Shown here: positions 19,151 to 30,467 of the stretch, piece by piece
Numbering within the stretch: position 1 is the stretch's first letter
How the letters are laid out: every line of letters starts with the position of its first letter
Assembly: GCF_000300335.1 (NCBI RefSeq)
Contig: NZ_AMRM01000003.1
Coordinates: 1 to 64,000, forward strand
Length of the DNA stretch: 64,000 nucleotides
Direction of reading: 5' to 3'
Source: Nitratireductor pacificus pht-3B
GTDB taxonomy: Bacteria > Pseudomonadota > Alphaproteobacteria > Rhizobiales > Rhizobiaceae
Notes under the pieces: generated by a model
Databases searched by the model: none
What the model saw: the letters and a program-made list of their open reading frames with translations, nothing else
What the model was told of the DNA's origin: nothing
Program-made: the position numbers and the translations under genes

Positions 19151-20194
19151 TCACGCCATCCCGGTGAATTTCAGGAACGCAGCCGTCGCGACGACCATGA
19201 ACAGCGACAGCGGCAGGAACACCTTCCAGCCGAGGCGCATGAGCTGGTCGTAGCGGTAGCGCGGCACGAAGGACTTCACCAGGGCGAACATGAAGAAGAC
19301 CATGCACACCTTGAGGACGAACCAGACGATGCCCGGCAGCCAGGTGAACGGCGCGAAATCGAAAGGCGGCAGCCAGCCACCGAGGAACAAGATGGTGGTC
19401 AGCGCGCACATCAGGACGATGGCGACATACTCGCCCAGGAAGAAGAGCAGGAACGGCGTCGAGGAGTATTCGATCATGTGACCGGCGACGAGTTCGGATT
19501 CTGCTTCCACGAGGTCGAAGGGCGGACGGTTCGTCTCGGCGAGCGCCGAGATGAAGAAGACGATGAACATCGGGAACAGCGCCAGCCAGTTCCAGTCCAG
19601 GAAGGTGTTCGGCAGGCCGAGCATGGTGCCGAGGCCGTCGCCCTGCGCCAGAACGATATCGGTCAGGTTGAGCGAGCCGACCGTCAGGAGCACGGTGACG
19701 ATGACGAAGCCGATGGAGACTTCGTAGGACACCATCTGCGCGGCGGAGCGCAGCGCGCCGAGGAACGGGTATTTCGAGTTCGACGCCCAGCCGCCCATGA
19801 TGACGCCGTAGACTTCCAGCGAGGCGATGGCGAAGACATAGAGGATGCCGATATTGACGTTGGCGATCGCCCAGCCTTCATCGACCGGGATCACCGCCCA
19901 GGCGGCCAGCGCCAGGACGGCGGCCACCACGGGCGCCAGGAGGAACACGCCCTTGTTGGCGCCGGACGGGATGACCGGTTCCTTGAAGACGAACTTGAAC
20001 AGGTCGGCAAAGGCCTGGAACAGACCCCAGGGACCGACGACGTTCGGGCCACGGCGCAGTTGCACCGCCGCCCAGATCTTGCGGTCGGCATAGAGGATAT
20101 AGGCGACGAAGATCAGCAGGACGACGATCATCACCACCGATTTCAGCAGGATGATCAGCCCGGGAAGGACGTAAGTTGCGAAGAAAAGTTCCAT
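19151..20194 (-). CDS. nuoH: NADH-quinone oxidoreductase subunit H
   Basis: 347 residues, eight or nine helices; forms the quinone chamber between arms. Conserved pieces: [22 protein letters not shown] with the E-channel entrance at about 45-65, [34 protein letters not shown] around 235-260 (the conserved acidic loop), and [10 protein letters not shown]. Its stop is separated from nuoI by 43 bp. Confidence 0.97.
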   Translation of the reverse strand: MELFFATYVLPGLIILLKSVVMIVVLLIFVAYILYADRKIWAAVQLRRGPNVVGPWGLFQAFADLFKFVFKEPVIPSGANKGVFLLAPVVAAVLALAAWAVIPVDEGWAIANVNIGILYVFAIASLEVYGVIMGGWASNSKYPFLGALRSAAQMVSYEVSIGFVIVTVLLTVGSLNLTDIVLAQGDGLGTMLGLPNTFLDWNWLALFPMFIVFFISALAETNRPPFDLVEAESELVAGHMIEYSSTPFLLFFLGEYVAIVLMCALTTILFLGGWLPPFDFAPFTWLPGIVWFVLKVCMVFFMFALVKSFVPRYRYDQLMRLGWKVFLPLSLFMVVATAAFLKFTGMA

Positions 20195-20200
20195 GCGTCT

Positions 20201-22282
20201 CTACTCGGCCGCCTGTTTCAGTTCGCCCCGCGCCAGCGCCGAGCATTCGGCCATGACGGCCGAAGCGCGCGCAATCGGGTTGGTGAGATAGAAATCCTTC
20301 ACCGCCGAGGCGAAGGGAGCCTTGGTGAGGCGTCCGCCGAGCTTGGCGAGACCGGCAACAGCCGAAGCGTCGGCCGCCGCGACCGTGTTGATCGCCGCAA
20401 AATGCTTGTGCTCGGCGTAAAGCGCAGCACGCAGCGCGGTGAGCGAATCGAAGGGCAGCCTGTGGCCCAGCACGTCCGACAGGGCGCGCAGGATGGCCCA
20501 GTCTTCCTTCGCCTCGCCCGGCGCGAAACCGGCGCGGTTGGTCACCTGCACGCGGCCCTCGGTGTTGACGTAAGTGCCGGATTTCTCCGTATAGGTGGCG
20601 CCCGGCAGGATCACGTCGGCGCGGTGCGCGCCCGCATCACCATGGGTTCCGACATAGACCGTGAAGGCATCGCCGATGGCGTTCATGTCGATCTCGTCCG
20701 CGCCGAGCAGGAACAGGACGTCCATCGCGCCCATCATGCCGGCCACGTCCTTGCCGCCCTTGCCCGGCACGAAGCCGAGGTCCAGGCCACCGACGCGGGC
20801 AGCCGCCGTGTGCAGCACGGCAAAACCGTTCCAGTCGCCGGTAACGGCCTTGACGCCATCGGCAAGCCGGGCGGCAAGGCCGAGAATGGCCGCGCCGTCG
20901 CTGCGGGTGAGCGCCCCCTGCCCGACGATGATCATCGGACGCTTCGCCTTCTTCAGGACCGACGCGAATTTGTGCGTGCCGTCGACAAGCTCCTTCAGCG
21001 TCTCCGGGCCGGCGCCGAGCATCTCGTGGTCGTAGCGCAGATCGCCCATCTCGCCGATGACGCCGATGGGGAAATCGCCCATGCGCCAGCGCTTGCGGAT
21101 GCGGGCGTTCAGCACGGAGGCCTCGAAACGCGGATTGGCGCCGACGATGAGCAGCGCATCGGCCTGCTCGATGCCCTCGATGCCGGGGTTGAACAGGTAG
21201 GAGGCGCGGCCGGCGGCCGGGTCGAGCGCCGTGCCATCCTGACGGCAGTCGATGTTCTGCGAACCGAGCGACTGCATCAGCGCCTTCAGCGCATACATCT
21301 CCTCGACGCTCGCCAGGTCGCCGGCGATGGCGCCGACCTTCTCGGGCGCCGCCTTGCCGACCGCCTTGGCGATGGCATCGAACGCCTCCGCCCAGCTTGC
21401 CGGCTGCAGGCGCTTGCCCTTGCGCACATAGGGACGATCGAGGCGCTGGGTCCTGAGGCCATCCCAGATGAAGCGGGTCTTGTCGGAAATCCACTCCTCG
21501 TTCACCGCCTCGTTGATGCGCGGCATGATGCGCATCACCTCGCGGCCGCGCGTGTCGACGCGGATGGCCGAGCCGACGGCGTCCATCACGTCGATGGACT
21601 GGGTCTTGTTCAGTTCCCACGGGCGCGCCTGGAAGGCATACGGCTTCGAGGTCAGCGCGCCGACCGGGCACAGGTCGATGACGTTCCCCTGCAGCTCGGA
21701 GGTCATCGCCTGCTCGAGATAGGTGGTGATCTCGGCGTCCTCGCCGCGGCCGATCAGGCCAAGCTCGGAAATGCCTGCGATTTCAGTGGTGAAGCGGACG
21801 CAGCGCGTGCAGTGGATGCAGCGGGTCATGATCGTCTTGACCAGCGGCCCGATATACTTGTCCTCCACCGCGCGCTTGTTCTCGTGATAGCGCGAGGAAT
21901 CGACACCGAAGGCCATCGCCTGGTCCTGCAGGTCGCATTCGCCGCCCTGATCGCAGATCGGGCAATCGAGCGGGTGGTTGATGAGCAGGAACTCCATCAC
22001 GCCTTCGCGGGCCTTCTTGACCATCGGCGTGTTGGTGAAGACTTCCGGCGGCTCGCCGTTCGGGCCGGGGCGCAGGTCGCGCACGCCCATGGCGCAGGAG
22101 GCCGCCGGCTTGGGCGGTCCGCCCTTCACCTCGACCAGGCACATGCGGCAATTGCCGGCGATCGACAGGCGCTCATGGAAGCAGAAGCGCGGCACTTCCG
22201 CGCCCGCTTCCTCGGCGGCCTGCAACAGCGTGTAGTGATCGGGTACCTCGATCTCCGTGCCGTCGACTTTCAATTTTGCCAT
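20201..22282 (-). CDS. nuoG: NADH-quinone oxidoreductase subunit G
   Basis: 693 residues from ATG 22282 ([15 protein letters not shown]); a longer frame upstream shows no homology and overlaps the nuoF end. The N-terminal 2Fe-2S ferredoxin domain has [18 protein letters not shown], followed by the His-Cys3 cluster region [19 protein letters not shown] and [10 protein letters not shown] with the further [4Fe-4S] ligands. The rest is a molybdopterin-oxidoreductase fold without cofactor. The extra N7 cluster cysteines of E. coli NuoG are not evident, as in other alphaproteobacteria. Electron wire of the peripheral arm. Confidence 0.96.
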   Translation of the reverse strand: MAKLKVDGTEIEVPDHYTLLQAAEEAGAEVPRFCFHERLSIAGNCRMCLVEVKGGPPKPAASCAMGVRDLRPGPNGEPPEVFTNTPMVKKAREGVMEFLLINHPLDCPICDQGGECDLQDQAMAFGVDSSRYHENKRAVEDKYIGPLVKTIMTRCIHCTRCVRFTTEIAGISELGLIGRGEDAEITTYLEQAMTSELQGNVIDLCPVGALTSKPYAFQARPWELNKTQSIDVMDAVGSAIRVDTRGREVMRIMPRINEAVNEEWISDKTRFIWDGLRTQRLDRPYVRKGKRLQPASWAEAFDAIAKAVGKAAPEKVGAIAGDLASVEEMYALKALMQSLGSQNIDCRQDGTALDPAAGRASYLFNPGIEGIEQADALLIVGANPRFEASVLNARIRKRWRMGDFPIGVIGEMGDLRYDHEMLGAGPETLKELVDGTHKFASVLKKAKRPMIIVGQGALTRSDGAAILGLAARLADGVKAVTGDWNGFAVLHTAAARVGGLDLGFVPGKGGKDVAGMMGAMDVLFLLGADEIDMNAIGDAFTVYVGTHGDAGAHRADVILPGATYTEKSGTYVNTEGRVQVTNRAGFAPGEAKEDWAILRALSDVLGHRLPFDSLTALRAALYAEHKHFAAINTVAAADASAVAGLAKLGGRLTKAPFASAVKDFYLTNPIARASAVMAECSALARGELKQAAE

Positions 22283-22332
22283 GGTCGCTGTCCGCTTACC
22301 TCTCGCCCCTTCCGGAGCAAAAAACTTCGCTC

Positions 22333-23637
<1,305 letters not shown>

Positions 23638-23648
23638 GCTCTAGTCCC

Positions 23649-24737
23649 TCACCGTGGCTTCTTGCCGAAGACTTTGATGTATTCGGCCTCGCCGCCCTTG
23701 GCGAGCGCCTTGGCCTGCCTGACCCAGTCCTCGCGCTCGATGCGGCCGTGAAAACTCAGGTAGCCGTCGACCCATTCACGCTCGGCCTTCTTCCACTTCG
23801 AGACCTGCGCGAAGGTGAAGATGCCGAGATCGTGCAGGATGCCCTCGATCTTCGGGCCGACGCCGGAGATCATCTTGAGGTCGTCGACGGCGGACGGCCG
23901 GGCGATGCCCTGCGGACGGTTCTTGTCCTCGAGGCTCGGCTTGGCCGCCTTCTTTGCCCGCGCCTTCCCGGCCGATCCCTCGTCAGCCTTCACCGGCGAC
24001 GGCGATGCGATGGCCTTGGCCGTCTCGACGGCATCGGTCTTCGGCCTGGCGGCCTTCGACGGCGGCACCCTGGCGCCCGTTGCCCCGGCTGCGGTGGCCT
24101 TGGCGCGGCCCTTGCCGGTGACCGCCTTCTCGTCGGTCAGCGCGGTCAGGCCGCCCATCGGGGCGGAAAAGATGCGGTCCACCTGCGGGCCGGTCCTGAC
24201 ACTATCGCCCCTGCCCGCCTCGAACTCGTCGATGATCTCGTCGAGACGCTCCGGCGTCAAATCCTCATAGGTGTCCTTGAAGATCATCACCATCGGCGCG
24301 TTGACACAGGCGCCCTGGCACTCGACCTCCTCCCAGGAGAGCGTGCCGCCCTCATTGGTGTGGAAGGGTTCCGGATGGATCTTCGACTTGCACAATTCGA
24401 TCAGCTCGCCGGCGCCGCGCAGCATGCAGGGCGTGGTGCCGCAGACCTGGATATGCGCGCGGGTGCCGACCGGGGCCAGCTGGAACTGGGTGTAGAAGGT
24501 CGCCACCTCGAGAACGCGGATCAGCGGCATGTCGAGCATGTCGGCCACGTGCTCGATGGCGGCGCGGGTGACCCAGCCGTCCTGCTCCTGCGCCAGCATC
24601 AGCAGCGGGATGACTGCCGACTGCTCGCGCCCCTTGGGGTATTTCTTGATCCAGCGCTTCGCCTCCGTGCCCATGGCGCGGGAGAAGGCGAAGGATGCCG
24701 GCTGGACGGCTTCGTCTGCGAGACGGCGGACTGACAT
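23649..24737 (-). CDS. nuoE: NADH-quinone oxidoreductase subunit E with C-terminal helix-hairpin-helix extension
   Basis: 362 residues, about twice the length of E. coli NuoE. Residues 1-200 are the thioredoxin-like 2Fe-2S subunit with VCGTTPCMLRGA and VECQGACVNAP supplying the four cysteines of N1a. Residues 200-285 are a low-complexity Lys/Ala/Pro linker. Residues 285-345 form a domain with DDLKMISGVGPKIEGILHDLG, a helix-hairpin-helix of the kind seen in DNA-binding and ribosomal S13-like modules. The same tail is known on NuoE and other proteins in rhizobia; its job in complex I is unknown. The start is 1 bp upstream of the nuoD stop. Confidence 0.96.
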   Translation of the reverse strand: MSVRRLADEAVQPASFAFSRAMGTEAKRWIKKYPKGREQSAVIPLLMLAQEQDGWVTRAAIEHVADMLDMPLIRVLEVATFYTQFQLAPVGTRAHIQVCGTTPCMLRGAGELIELCKSKIHPEPFHTNEGGTLSWEEVECQGACVNAPMVMIFKDTYEDLTPERLDEIIDEFEAGRGDSVRTGPQVDRIFSAPMGGLTALTDEKAVTGKGRAKATAAGATGARVPPSKAARPKTDAVETAKAIASPSPVKADEGSAGKARAKKAAKPSLEDKNRPQGIARPSAVDDLKMISGVGPKIEGILHDLGIFTFAQVSKWKKAEREWVDGYLSFHGRIEREDWVRQAKALAKGGEAEYIKVFGKKPR

Positions 24738-25928
24738 TTATCTGTCTACCTCACCAAACACGATGTCGAGGGAGCCAAGGACGGCGGAGACGTCGGCCAG
24801 GAGATGGCCGCGGCACAGGAAATCCATGGCCTGGAGATGCGCGAAGCCCGGCGCGCGCAGTTTGCAGCGGTAGGGCTTGTTGGACCCGTCGGAGACGAGA
24901 TAGACGCCGAACTCGCCCTTCGGCGCTTCGACGGCGGCATACACCTCGCCCTCAGGAACGCGATAGCCTTCCGTGTAGAGCTTGAAGTGATGGATCAGCG
25001 CTTCCATCGAGCGCTTCATCTGGCCGCGCTTGGGCGGAACGACCTTGCCGTCCATGTTGGAGACCGGACCGGTGCGCTGCGCGCCCAGAAGGCGATCGAC
25101 GCACTGGCGCATGATCTTCGCCGACTGGCGCATCTCTTCCATGCGGATCAGATAGCGGTCGTAGCAATCGCCGTTCTTGCCGATGGGGATGTCGAACTCC
25201 ATCTGCGGATAGCATTCGTAGGGCTGGCTCTTGCGCAGGTCCCAGGCCGCGCCCGAGCCGCGCACCATCACGCCGGAGAACCCCCAGGCCCAGGCGTCCT
25301 CCAGGCTGACGACGCCGATGTCGACGTTGCGCTGCTTGAAGATGCGGTTGCCGGTCAGGAGGTCGTCGAGGTTCTTCACCGTCACCAGGAACGGGTCGAT
25401 CCACTTGCCGATGTCCTCGACCAGATGGTCGGGAATGTCCTGATGGACGCCGCCGGGACGGAAATAGGCGGCGTGCATGCGCGCGCCGCAGGCGCGCTCA
25501 TAGAACACCATCAGCTTCTCGCGCTCCTCGAAGCCCCAGAGCGGCGGGGTCAGCGCGCCGACGTCCATCGCCTGCGTGGTGACATTGAGGAGATGCGACA
25601 GGATGCGGCCGATCTCGGAGAAGAGGACGCGGATCAACTGGCCGCGGATCGGCACTTCGATGTCCAGAAGCCGCTCGACAGCGAGCGCGAAGGCGTGCTC
25701 CTGGTTCATCGGCGCGACATAGTCGAGCCGGTCGAAATAGGGCACGGCCTGCAGGTAGGTCTTGGCCTCGATCAGCTTCTCGGTGCCGCGATGCAAAAGG
25801 CCGATATGCGGATCGACGCGCTCGACGACCTCGCCGTCCAGTTCCAGCACCAGACGCAGAACACCGTGCGCGGCCGGGTGCTGCGGGCCGAAATTGATGT
25901 TGAAGTTACGAACGGATGCTTCAGGCAT
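24738..25928 (-). CDS. nuoD: NADH-quinone oxidoreductase subunit D
   Basis: 396 residues, the 49-kDa subunit forming the quinone pocket with NuoB. Visible: [21 protein letters not shown] near the N-terminus with the two quinone-site histidines, [24 protein letters not shown], and the C-terminal [29 protein letters not shown]. It is normally followed upstream within a few bases by nuoC; here 479 bp intervene because of the four-helix-bundle insert. Confidence 0.97.
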   Translation of the reverse strand: MPEASVRNFNINFGPQHPAAHGVLRLVLELDGEVVERVDPHIGLLHRGTEKLIEAKTYLQAVPYFDRLDYVAPMNQEHAFALAVERLLDIEVPIRGQLIRVLFSEIGRILSHLLNVTTQAMDVGALTPPLWGFEEREKLMVFYERACGARMHAAYFRPGGVHQDIPDHLVEDIGKWIDPFLVTVKNLDDLLTGNRIFKQRNVDIGVVSLEDAWAWGFSGVMVRGSGAAWDLRKSQPYECYPQMEFDIPIGKNGDCYDRYLIRMEEMRQSAKIMRQCVDRLLGAQRTGPVSNMDGKVVPPKRGQMKRSMEALIHHFKLYTEGYRVPEGEVYAAVEAPKGEFGVYLVSDGSNKPYRCKLRAPGFAHLQAMDFLCRGHLLADVSAVLGSLDIVFGEVDR

Positions 25929-25953
25929 GACGCATGGCCCCTTCGCGGCCAGA

Positions 25954-25981
25954 GCGAATAGCGAATAGCGAATAGCGAATA
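25954..25981. repeat. Heptamer array, left arm: 4 x GCGAATA
   Basis: Four perfect tandem heptamers, 26 bp upstream of the nuoD start on the minus strand. The reverse complement recurs at 26375-26402. Same length (28 bp) on both sides. Confidence 0.95.
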
Positions 25982-25994
25982 GAAAGCGATCCCA

Positions 25995-26363
25995 TCATGC
26001 CGATTTTTCCTGTAACCGCCGGATCATTGATCTAATCATCTTTCCAATCTCTTCGGCAGCCTGGAGCAAATCCTGCAGCCTGTTTTCTTCCAAGAAACTC
26101 AACCGCGACGCCAGCATCAGATGCGTCTCAAGCTCTTTTAGCGAACCCTGCGCAATGCGCAGAAACTGAACAAAGGGGCCGGTTAGTTTGCGACCATGCC
26201 CTTCGGCGATGTTCGCAGGTATCGAGCTCGCCGACCTTCGAATCTGGCTCGTAAGACCGTAGGTCTCTGAGGCAGGGAAGCCGCTAGTAGCGCGATAGCA
26301 CTCCGTCGCCAGATCCATCGCCGCTTTCCATACCAGAAGGTCCCGATACGAGTTGATCACCAA
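25995..26363 (-). CDS. Four-helix bundle protein (23S rRNA intervening-sequence/S23 family)
   Basis: About 122 residues; starts at TTG 26363 or GTG 26360, neither with a strong ribosome site. The family signature is clear: SYRDLLVWKAAMDLATECYR, FPASETYGLTSQIRRSASSI, PANIAEGHGR and a C-terminal helical pair. Members were first found in intervening sequences of 23S rRNA genes; relatives include the Avd accessory protein of diversity-generating retroelements, which binds nucleic acid. No role in complex I is known. It probably travels on the nuo mRNA between nuoC and nuoD. Function not assigned. Confidence 0.88.
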   Translation of the reverse strand: MVINSYRDLLVWKAAMDLATECYRATSGFPASETYGLTSQIRRSASSIPANIAEGHGRKLTGPFVQFLRIAQGSLKELETHLMLASRLSFLEENRLQDLLQAAEEIGKMIRSMIRRLQEKSA

Positions 26364-26374
26364 CCCCGCCCCTC

Positions 26375-26402
26375 TATTCGCTATTCGCTACTCCCTATTC
26401 GC
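26375..26402. repeat. Heptamer array, right arm: TATTCGC units
   Basis: Units 26375-26381, 26382-26388 and 26396-26402 are perfect TATTCGC; 26389-26395 (TACTCCC) is degenerate. Inverted relative to the left arm. It ends 5 bp before the nuoC stop codon. Confidence 0.93.
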
Positions 26403-26407
26403 TTCAT

Positions 26408-27010
26408 TCACTCTTTCGCCTTTTCATCGCCCGGCAGGACGTAATCCGTCCCTTCCCAGGGCGAGAGGAAATCGAAGTCGCGGAACTCCTGGCGCAGTTC
26501 GACCGGCTCGTAGACGACGCGCTTGGCGTCATCGTCGTAGCGCACCTCGACAAAGCCCGTCAGCGGAAAATCCTTGCGCAGCGGATGCCCCTCGAAGCCG
26601 TAGTCGGTCAGGATGCGGCGCAAGTCCGGATGGCCGGTGAAGAGTACGCCGTACAGATCGTAGATCTCGCGCTCGAACCAGTCGGAGGCCGGGAAGACCT
26701 CGACTGTCGAGGGGACCGGCGTGTCCTCGTCGGTCGACACCTTGACGCGTACCCGCTGGTTCTGGCGCGGCGACAGGAGGTGGTAGACCACCTCGAAACG
26801 CTTGGCGCGCGCCGGGTAGTCGGCGCCCGAAATATCGATGAAGGCGTAGAACTGGCACTGCACGTCGTTCTTCAGAAAGGTCAGGACATCGACGATGTCG
26901 CCCGGCTCGACCAGGAAGGTCAGTTCGCCGTAAGCAACGACCGCATCCTGAATCTGCGCGTCGAGCTTTTCCGTGACGTAGGCCGCCAGGTCCTTCAGCG
27001 CTTCGCTCAT
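26408..27010 (-). CDS. nuoC: NADH-quinone oxidoreductase subunit C
   Basis: 200 residues from ATG 27010 (GAGGCGA six bases upstream; an ATG three bases earlier is possible). The 30-kDa subunit connecting NuoB, NuoD and NuoI; no cofactor. Family signature [22 protein letters not shown] is present at about 125-145, with [18 protein letters not shown] after it. Separate from NuoD, unlike the fused NuoCD of E. coli. The stop is 6 bp from the heptamer array of the insertion. Confidence 0.96.
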   Translation of the reverse strand: MSEALKDLAAYVTEKLDAQIQDAVVAYGELTFLVEPGDIVDVLTFLKNDVQCQFYAFIDISGADYPARAKRFEVVYHLLSPRQNQRVRVKVSTDEDTPVPSTVEVFPASDWFEREIYDLYGVLFTGHPDLRRILTDYGFEGHPLRKDFPLTGFVEVRYDDDAKRVVYEPVELRQEFRDFDFLSPWEGTDYVLPGDEKAKE

Positions 27011-27019
27011 CATTCGCCT

Positions 27020-27595
27020 CTAACGTTCGATCGTGCCGGTGCGCCGGATTTTCTTCTGCAGAAGAAGAATGCCGTAAAGCAGGGCCTCGGCCGTGGGCGG
27101 GCAGCCCGGCACATAGATATCGACCGGCACCACGCGGTCGCAGCCGCGCACCACGGAATAGGAATAGTGGTAGTAGCCGCCGCCATTGGCGCAGGACCCC
27201 ATCGAGATGACGTAACGCGGCTCGGGCATCTGGTCGTAGACCTTGCGCAGCGCCGGCGCCATTTTATTGGTCAGCGTGCCGGCGACGATCATCACGTCCG
27301 ACTGGCGCGGTGAGGCGCGCGGCGCGATGCCGAAACGCTCGGCGTCGTAGCGCGGCATCGAGACATGCATCATCTCGACGGCGCAGCAGGCGAGACCGAA
27401 GGTCATCCACATCAGCGAGCCGGTGCGCGCCCAGGTGATCAGCGCTTCCGAGGAGGTGACCAGAAAACCCTTGTCGGAGAGTTCGCTGTTGATGCCGGCG
27501 TAAAACGGATCGTCCGCCCCGAGCGGATTGCCGGTGTGCGGATCGACAAGGCCCTTCGGCTGCGGGGCGATGAGGGTGCGGTCGCTCAATCCCAT
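27020..27595 (-). CDS. nuoB: NADH-quinone oxidoreductase subunit B
   Basis: 191 residues from ATG 27595 (MGLSDRTL); the upstream seven codons lie inside the nuoA end. It holds the terminal cluster N2 that reduces quinone. The four ligands are visible: the tandem cysteines in [11 protein letters not shown], the Cys of [11 protein letters not shown] and the Cys of [14 protein letters not shown]. The start overlaps the nuoA stop by 10 bp, so the two are translationally coupled. Confidence 0.97.
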   Translation of the reverse strand: MGLSDRTLIAPQPKGLVDPHTGNPLGADDPFYAGINSELSDKGFLVTSSEALITWARTGSLMWMTFGLACCAVEMMHVSMPRYDAERFGIAPRASPRQSDVMIVAGTLTNKMAPALRKVYDQMPEPRYVISMGSCANGGGYYHYSYSVVRGCDRVVPVDIYVPGCPPTAEALLYGILLLQKKIRRTGTIER

Positions 27596-27951
27596 TCCAG
27601 CGCTCCCTTCTTCCATTCATAGATGAAGCCGATGGTCAGAACGCCCAGGAAGATCATCATCGACCAGAAGCCGAGCCAACCGATCTCGCCGAAGGAGACG
27701 GCCCACGGGAACAGGAACGCCACTTCCAGATCGAAGATGATGAACAGGATCGCCACCAGATAGAAGCGCACATCGAACTTCATGCGCGCATCGTCGAAGG
27801 CGTTGAAGCCGCACTCGTAGGCCGACAGCTTCTCCGGATCGGGATCGCGATAGGCGACGATGAAGGGCGCGACCACCAGCGCAAGACACACCACCAGCGC
27901 CACGCCGATGAAAATGACTATGGGTAGGTATGAACTCAGAAGCTCGTTCAT
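27586..27951 (-). CDS. nuoA: NADH-quinone oxidoreductase subunit A
   Basis: 121 residues from ATG 27951 ([12 protein letters not shown]). Three membrane helices with the conserved [43 protein letters not shown] region split at about 45-85. It is the first gene of the 14-subunit operon. A longer upstream frame of 432 codons is not real: the extension has no family match and is rich in Arg/Pro. Confidence 0.97.
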   Translation of the reverse strand: MNELLSSYLPIVIFIGVALVVCLALVVAPFIVAYRDPDPEKLSAYECGFNAFDDARMKFDVRFYLVAILFIIFDLEVAFLFPWAVSFGEIGWLGFWSMMIFLGVLTIGFIYEWKKGALEWD

Positions 27952-28341
27952 GGTCCGACTTTCCGTTGCCCGCCGCGGGCGAGGCTGCGTATTGGGTCCC
28001 GATTCGGGGCCTGGACACCCGTCAGCCTTAGCGGCAAGGCAAGGCTCATGTTGCAATGCGGCGAGCGTTAGCGCAGGGCGCTTGAGGACGCAAGTCAAAC
28101 CTTGGCCAGATTGCGGCATTGTGCAAGCGCCGACAGGCGGCAAGCCGCGGCAAACCGGGCGATCGGCGCGTTGTTCACAACCACGCCATGGCGGCCGCTG
28201 AACGCCGGATCCGAGGCGCGCTCCCGGCGCGGATGTCAGGAGAACCCTCCCCTTACGGGCAATCGGGTGGCGGCGGCTCGGCGAAACCGCTACGCCTTTG
28301 CAACGGAACATAACGGGAATCACCTGGAGGTTCGTGGAGGT
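27952..28341. other. Divergent intergenic region nuoA / alkX
   Basis: 390 bp without a credible gene. On the minus strand TTGACT (28098-28093) is a candidate -35 for the nuo operon, but I see no convincing -10. A GGAGG at 28336-28340 serves the plus-strand gene. The stretch is GC-rich with no obvious palindrome. Confidence 0.4.
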
Positions 28342-29556
28342 ATGATGCGCAGGGAACGACTCACTCCCGGCGAGGTGCGGCGAATAGCCCTTGCGGCACA
28401 AGGTTTTGCCGACCGCACCCCTGCCGGCGATGTCACGCGGCGGCATGTGCGGCGCGCACTCGACCGGACGGCGCTGCTGCAGATCGATTCCGTCAACGTG
28501 GTGGCGCGGGCGCATCTGATGCCGCTTTTCTCGCGGCTTGGCCCCTATGCGACGGACCTGCTCGACCGAGCCGCGGCGCGCAAACCGCGCATGCTTTTCG
28601 AATACTGGGCGCACGAGGCCTCCCTCCTGCCCGTCGAGACCCAGCCCCTGCTGCGCTGGCGGATGGCGCGCGCCGAGCGCGGCGAAGGCATCTACAAGCA
28701 GCTCGCCCGGTTCGGGCGGGAAAGGCGCGACTTCATCAACCGCGTCCACGACGAGGTTGCCGCGCGGGGTCCGATCGCCGCGTCCGACTTCGAGGGCGAG
28801 AAAGGAAGCGGCGGCTGGTGGGGCTGGAGCACCACCAAGCATGCCCTCGAATGGCTGTTCTGGAGCGGGCGCATCACCACCCATTCGCGCCGGCCAAGCT
28901 TCGAGCGGCTCTACGACCTGCCGGAACGTGTCCTGCCGGAAGCCGTCGTCAACACGTCCACACCGGACGAGGTCGACGCGCAGCGCCGGCTGATCGCCAT
29001 CGCGGCGCGATCGCTCGGCGTCGCGACGGAAGCGGACATGCGCGACTATTTCCGCCTGTCGCCGGTCGCCTCAAAGGCGCGGGTGGCCGAACTCGTCGAA
29101 GAAGGCGAACTGACGCAGGTCGAGATCAGGAACTGGCGGCAGCCGGCCTATCTGCATCGCGACGCCCAGCTGCCGCGCAAGCTGAACCGAGCCGCCCTGC
29201 TCGCTCCCTTCGATCCCGTCGTGTGGGAACGCCAGCGCGCCGAGCGGATCTTCGGCTTTCGCTACCGCATCGAAATCTATACGCCGGCGCACAAGCGGGT
29301 GCATGGCTACTATGTCCTGCCCTTCCTGCTCGGCGACAGGATCGTGGCGCGTGTCGACCTGAAGGCCGATCGCGGGCGGAAGCGCCTCATGGTGCAGGCC
29401 GCGCATCTGGAACCGGGCGCACCGGATCATACAGGCGCGGCGCTGCTGCGGGAGCTCGAAATCATGGCCGGCTGGCTCGGCCTCGAACGCGTGGAGGTCG
29501 CCGGACGCGGCAATCTTTCCAGAGCGCTGCTCGATCTCACCCGCGCACCCGCCTGA
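28342..29556 (+). CDS. YcaQ/AlkX-type winged-helix DNA glycosylase
   Basis: About 404 residues (start MM at 28342 or 28345, with GGAGG very close). The family (HTH_42, YcaQ/AlkX/AZL) removes bulky alkylated bases and unhooks interstrand crosslinks. The essential QxD motif is present in [14 protein letters not shown] at about 35. Winged-helix modules follow, including the tract [21 protein letters not shown] and the C-terminal [34 protein letters not shown] (about 285-320). Length is standard. It is probably monocistronic and may be constitutive; no SOS box seen. Confidence 0.85.
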   Translation: MMRRERLTPGEVRRIALAAQGFADRTPAGDVTRRHVRRALDRTALLQIDSVNVVARAHLMPLFSRLGPYATDLLDRAAARKPRMLFEYWAHEASLLPVETQPLLRWRMARAERGEGIYKQLARFGRERRDFINRVHDEVAARGPIAASDFEGEKGSGGWWGWSTTKHALEWLFWSGRITTHSRRPSFERLYDLPERVLPEAVVNTSTPDEVDAQRRLIAIAARSLGVATEADMRDYFRLSPVASKARVAELVEEGELTQVEIRNWRQPAYLHRDAQLPRKLNRAALLAPFDPVVWERQRAERIFGFRYRIEIYTPAHKRVHGYYVLPFLLGDRIVARVDLKADRGRKRLMVQAAHLEPGAPDHTGAALLRELEIMAGWLGLERVEVAGRGNLSRALLDLTRAPA

Positions 29557-30037
29557 CCATCCGGCCGCGCACTCCTGCAAGGCAACGCGCCTTCCGGCAA
29601 GCAAGTCAAAGCTTCAGGCAGAAAACCGCGCAATTGACCTAGGGTCACGTCTTGCATCCACTCATAATTGAAAAATAAATGTTCTCTCCCATGGATTGTT
29701 TCCCGCGAGACGAAGAAACATTCGACTTACAACTGCTCCAAAAGTACTTAAAACCTAAAATTCATGGATTTACAATTTTCGGGTGCATGCATGGCCGCCA
29801 AAGCCCTTGCATTTCCCTTGGGAAAGCGAGCTCCGCCAGAAAACAAGTTAATTGCAAGCAGCACTTGCAGAACTCTAAGTTGCCATGTATGGTGAATGCG
29901 CATATTAATCTATAGTTGCAAAATATTCATTGAAGTAACCTTTGATTGCATAAATCAAGACTATAAGTTTATATTCTTGTTTATACTTTATTTATTCCTC
30001 GGGCCGGATGCTTCTCATGGGCTCGGGAGTATGTGTC
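29557..30037. other. AT-rich intergenic stretch before tadE-like gene
   Basis: About 480 bp; from 29650 to 30000 the sequence is much more AT-rich than anything else in the window. It contains direct candidates for A/T-tract curvature but no gene that I believe: a 78-codon plus-strand frame at 29679 has no ribosome site or family pattern. The stretch probably holds the tadE promoter and may be a silencer target or a foreign remnant. Confidence 0.6.
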
Positions 30038-30466
30038 GTGAAGAAAGCAGTTTTTCGGAATTTCCTACATCGAACAAATGGCGCCGCCGCACTGGAGTTT
30101 GCGATCATCGCACCCGTCTTCTTCATGACGGTCTTCTCCATGATCGCTTATGGAATCTATCTGGGCGCGGTCCATTCGGTTCAACAGGTCAGCGCCGACG
30201 CGGCACGCGCTGCGGTCGCGGGCCTGTCTCAGGCGGAGCGGCAGACCCTCGCCCGCGATTACATCCAGCGCTCGCTGATGCGCCATCCCTTCATCGATGC
30301 GCACCAGGTCAAGGTCGACGTCGCCGATGACAGCGCAAATCCGAACCAGTTCACGGTGAGCGTCAGCTACGACGCCTCGCATCTGCCGATCTGGTCGCTC
30401 TATACCTATGCGATGCCGGACAGCGAGATCAGTGGCTTTTCGACGATCCGCATCGGGGGATTGTGA
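30038..30466 (+). CDS. TadE-like pilus assembly protein
   Basis: About 142 residues from GTG 30038, with GGGAG eight bases upstream; an ATG at 30008 would add ten residues. The N-terminus has the TadE signature: RTNGAAALEFAIIAPVFFMTVFSMIAYGIYLG, i.e. a Gly-Ala-x-Ala-Leu-Glu-Phe pseudopilin-like processing site followed by one membrane helix. Known TadE/F minor pseudopilins are cleaved by TadV and join the Flp pilus machine. The rest is a small extracellular domain. No other tad genes are in the window apart from the downstream partner. Confidence 0.85.
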   Translation: MKKAVFRNFLHRTNGAAALEFAIIAPVFFMTVFSMIAYGIYLGAVHSVQQVSADAARAAVAGLSQAERQTLARDYIQRSLMRHPFIDAHQVKVDVADDSANPNQFTVSVSYDASHLPIWSLYTYAMPDSEISGFSTIRIGGL

Positions 30467-30467
30467 C

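Larger units (their letters stand above)
25954..26402 (-). mobile_element. Four-helix-bundle insertion module between nuoC and nuoD
   Basis: A 449-bp block bounded by 28-bp inverted arrays. On the left are four perfect GCGAATA units (25954-25981). On the right are four TATTCGC units (26375-26402), the third degenerate. Inside is one gene of the S23/IVS four-helix-bundle family. The block interrupts an operon whose neighbours are otherwise nearly contiguous. The lack of a transposase suggests mobilisation in trans or ectopic insertion. The boundary is inferred from the inverted arrays; no target duplication is visible. Confidence 0.55.

Noticed and set aside
25954-26402. CRISPR or integron site at the heptamers
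   Set aside because: Only four 7-bp units per side with no spacers and no attC fold.
29679-29915. 78-codon ORF in the AT-rich block
   Set aside because: No ribosome site, no domain pattern; AT-rich DNA would give such a frame by chance.
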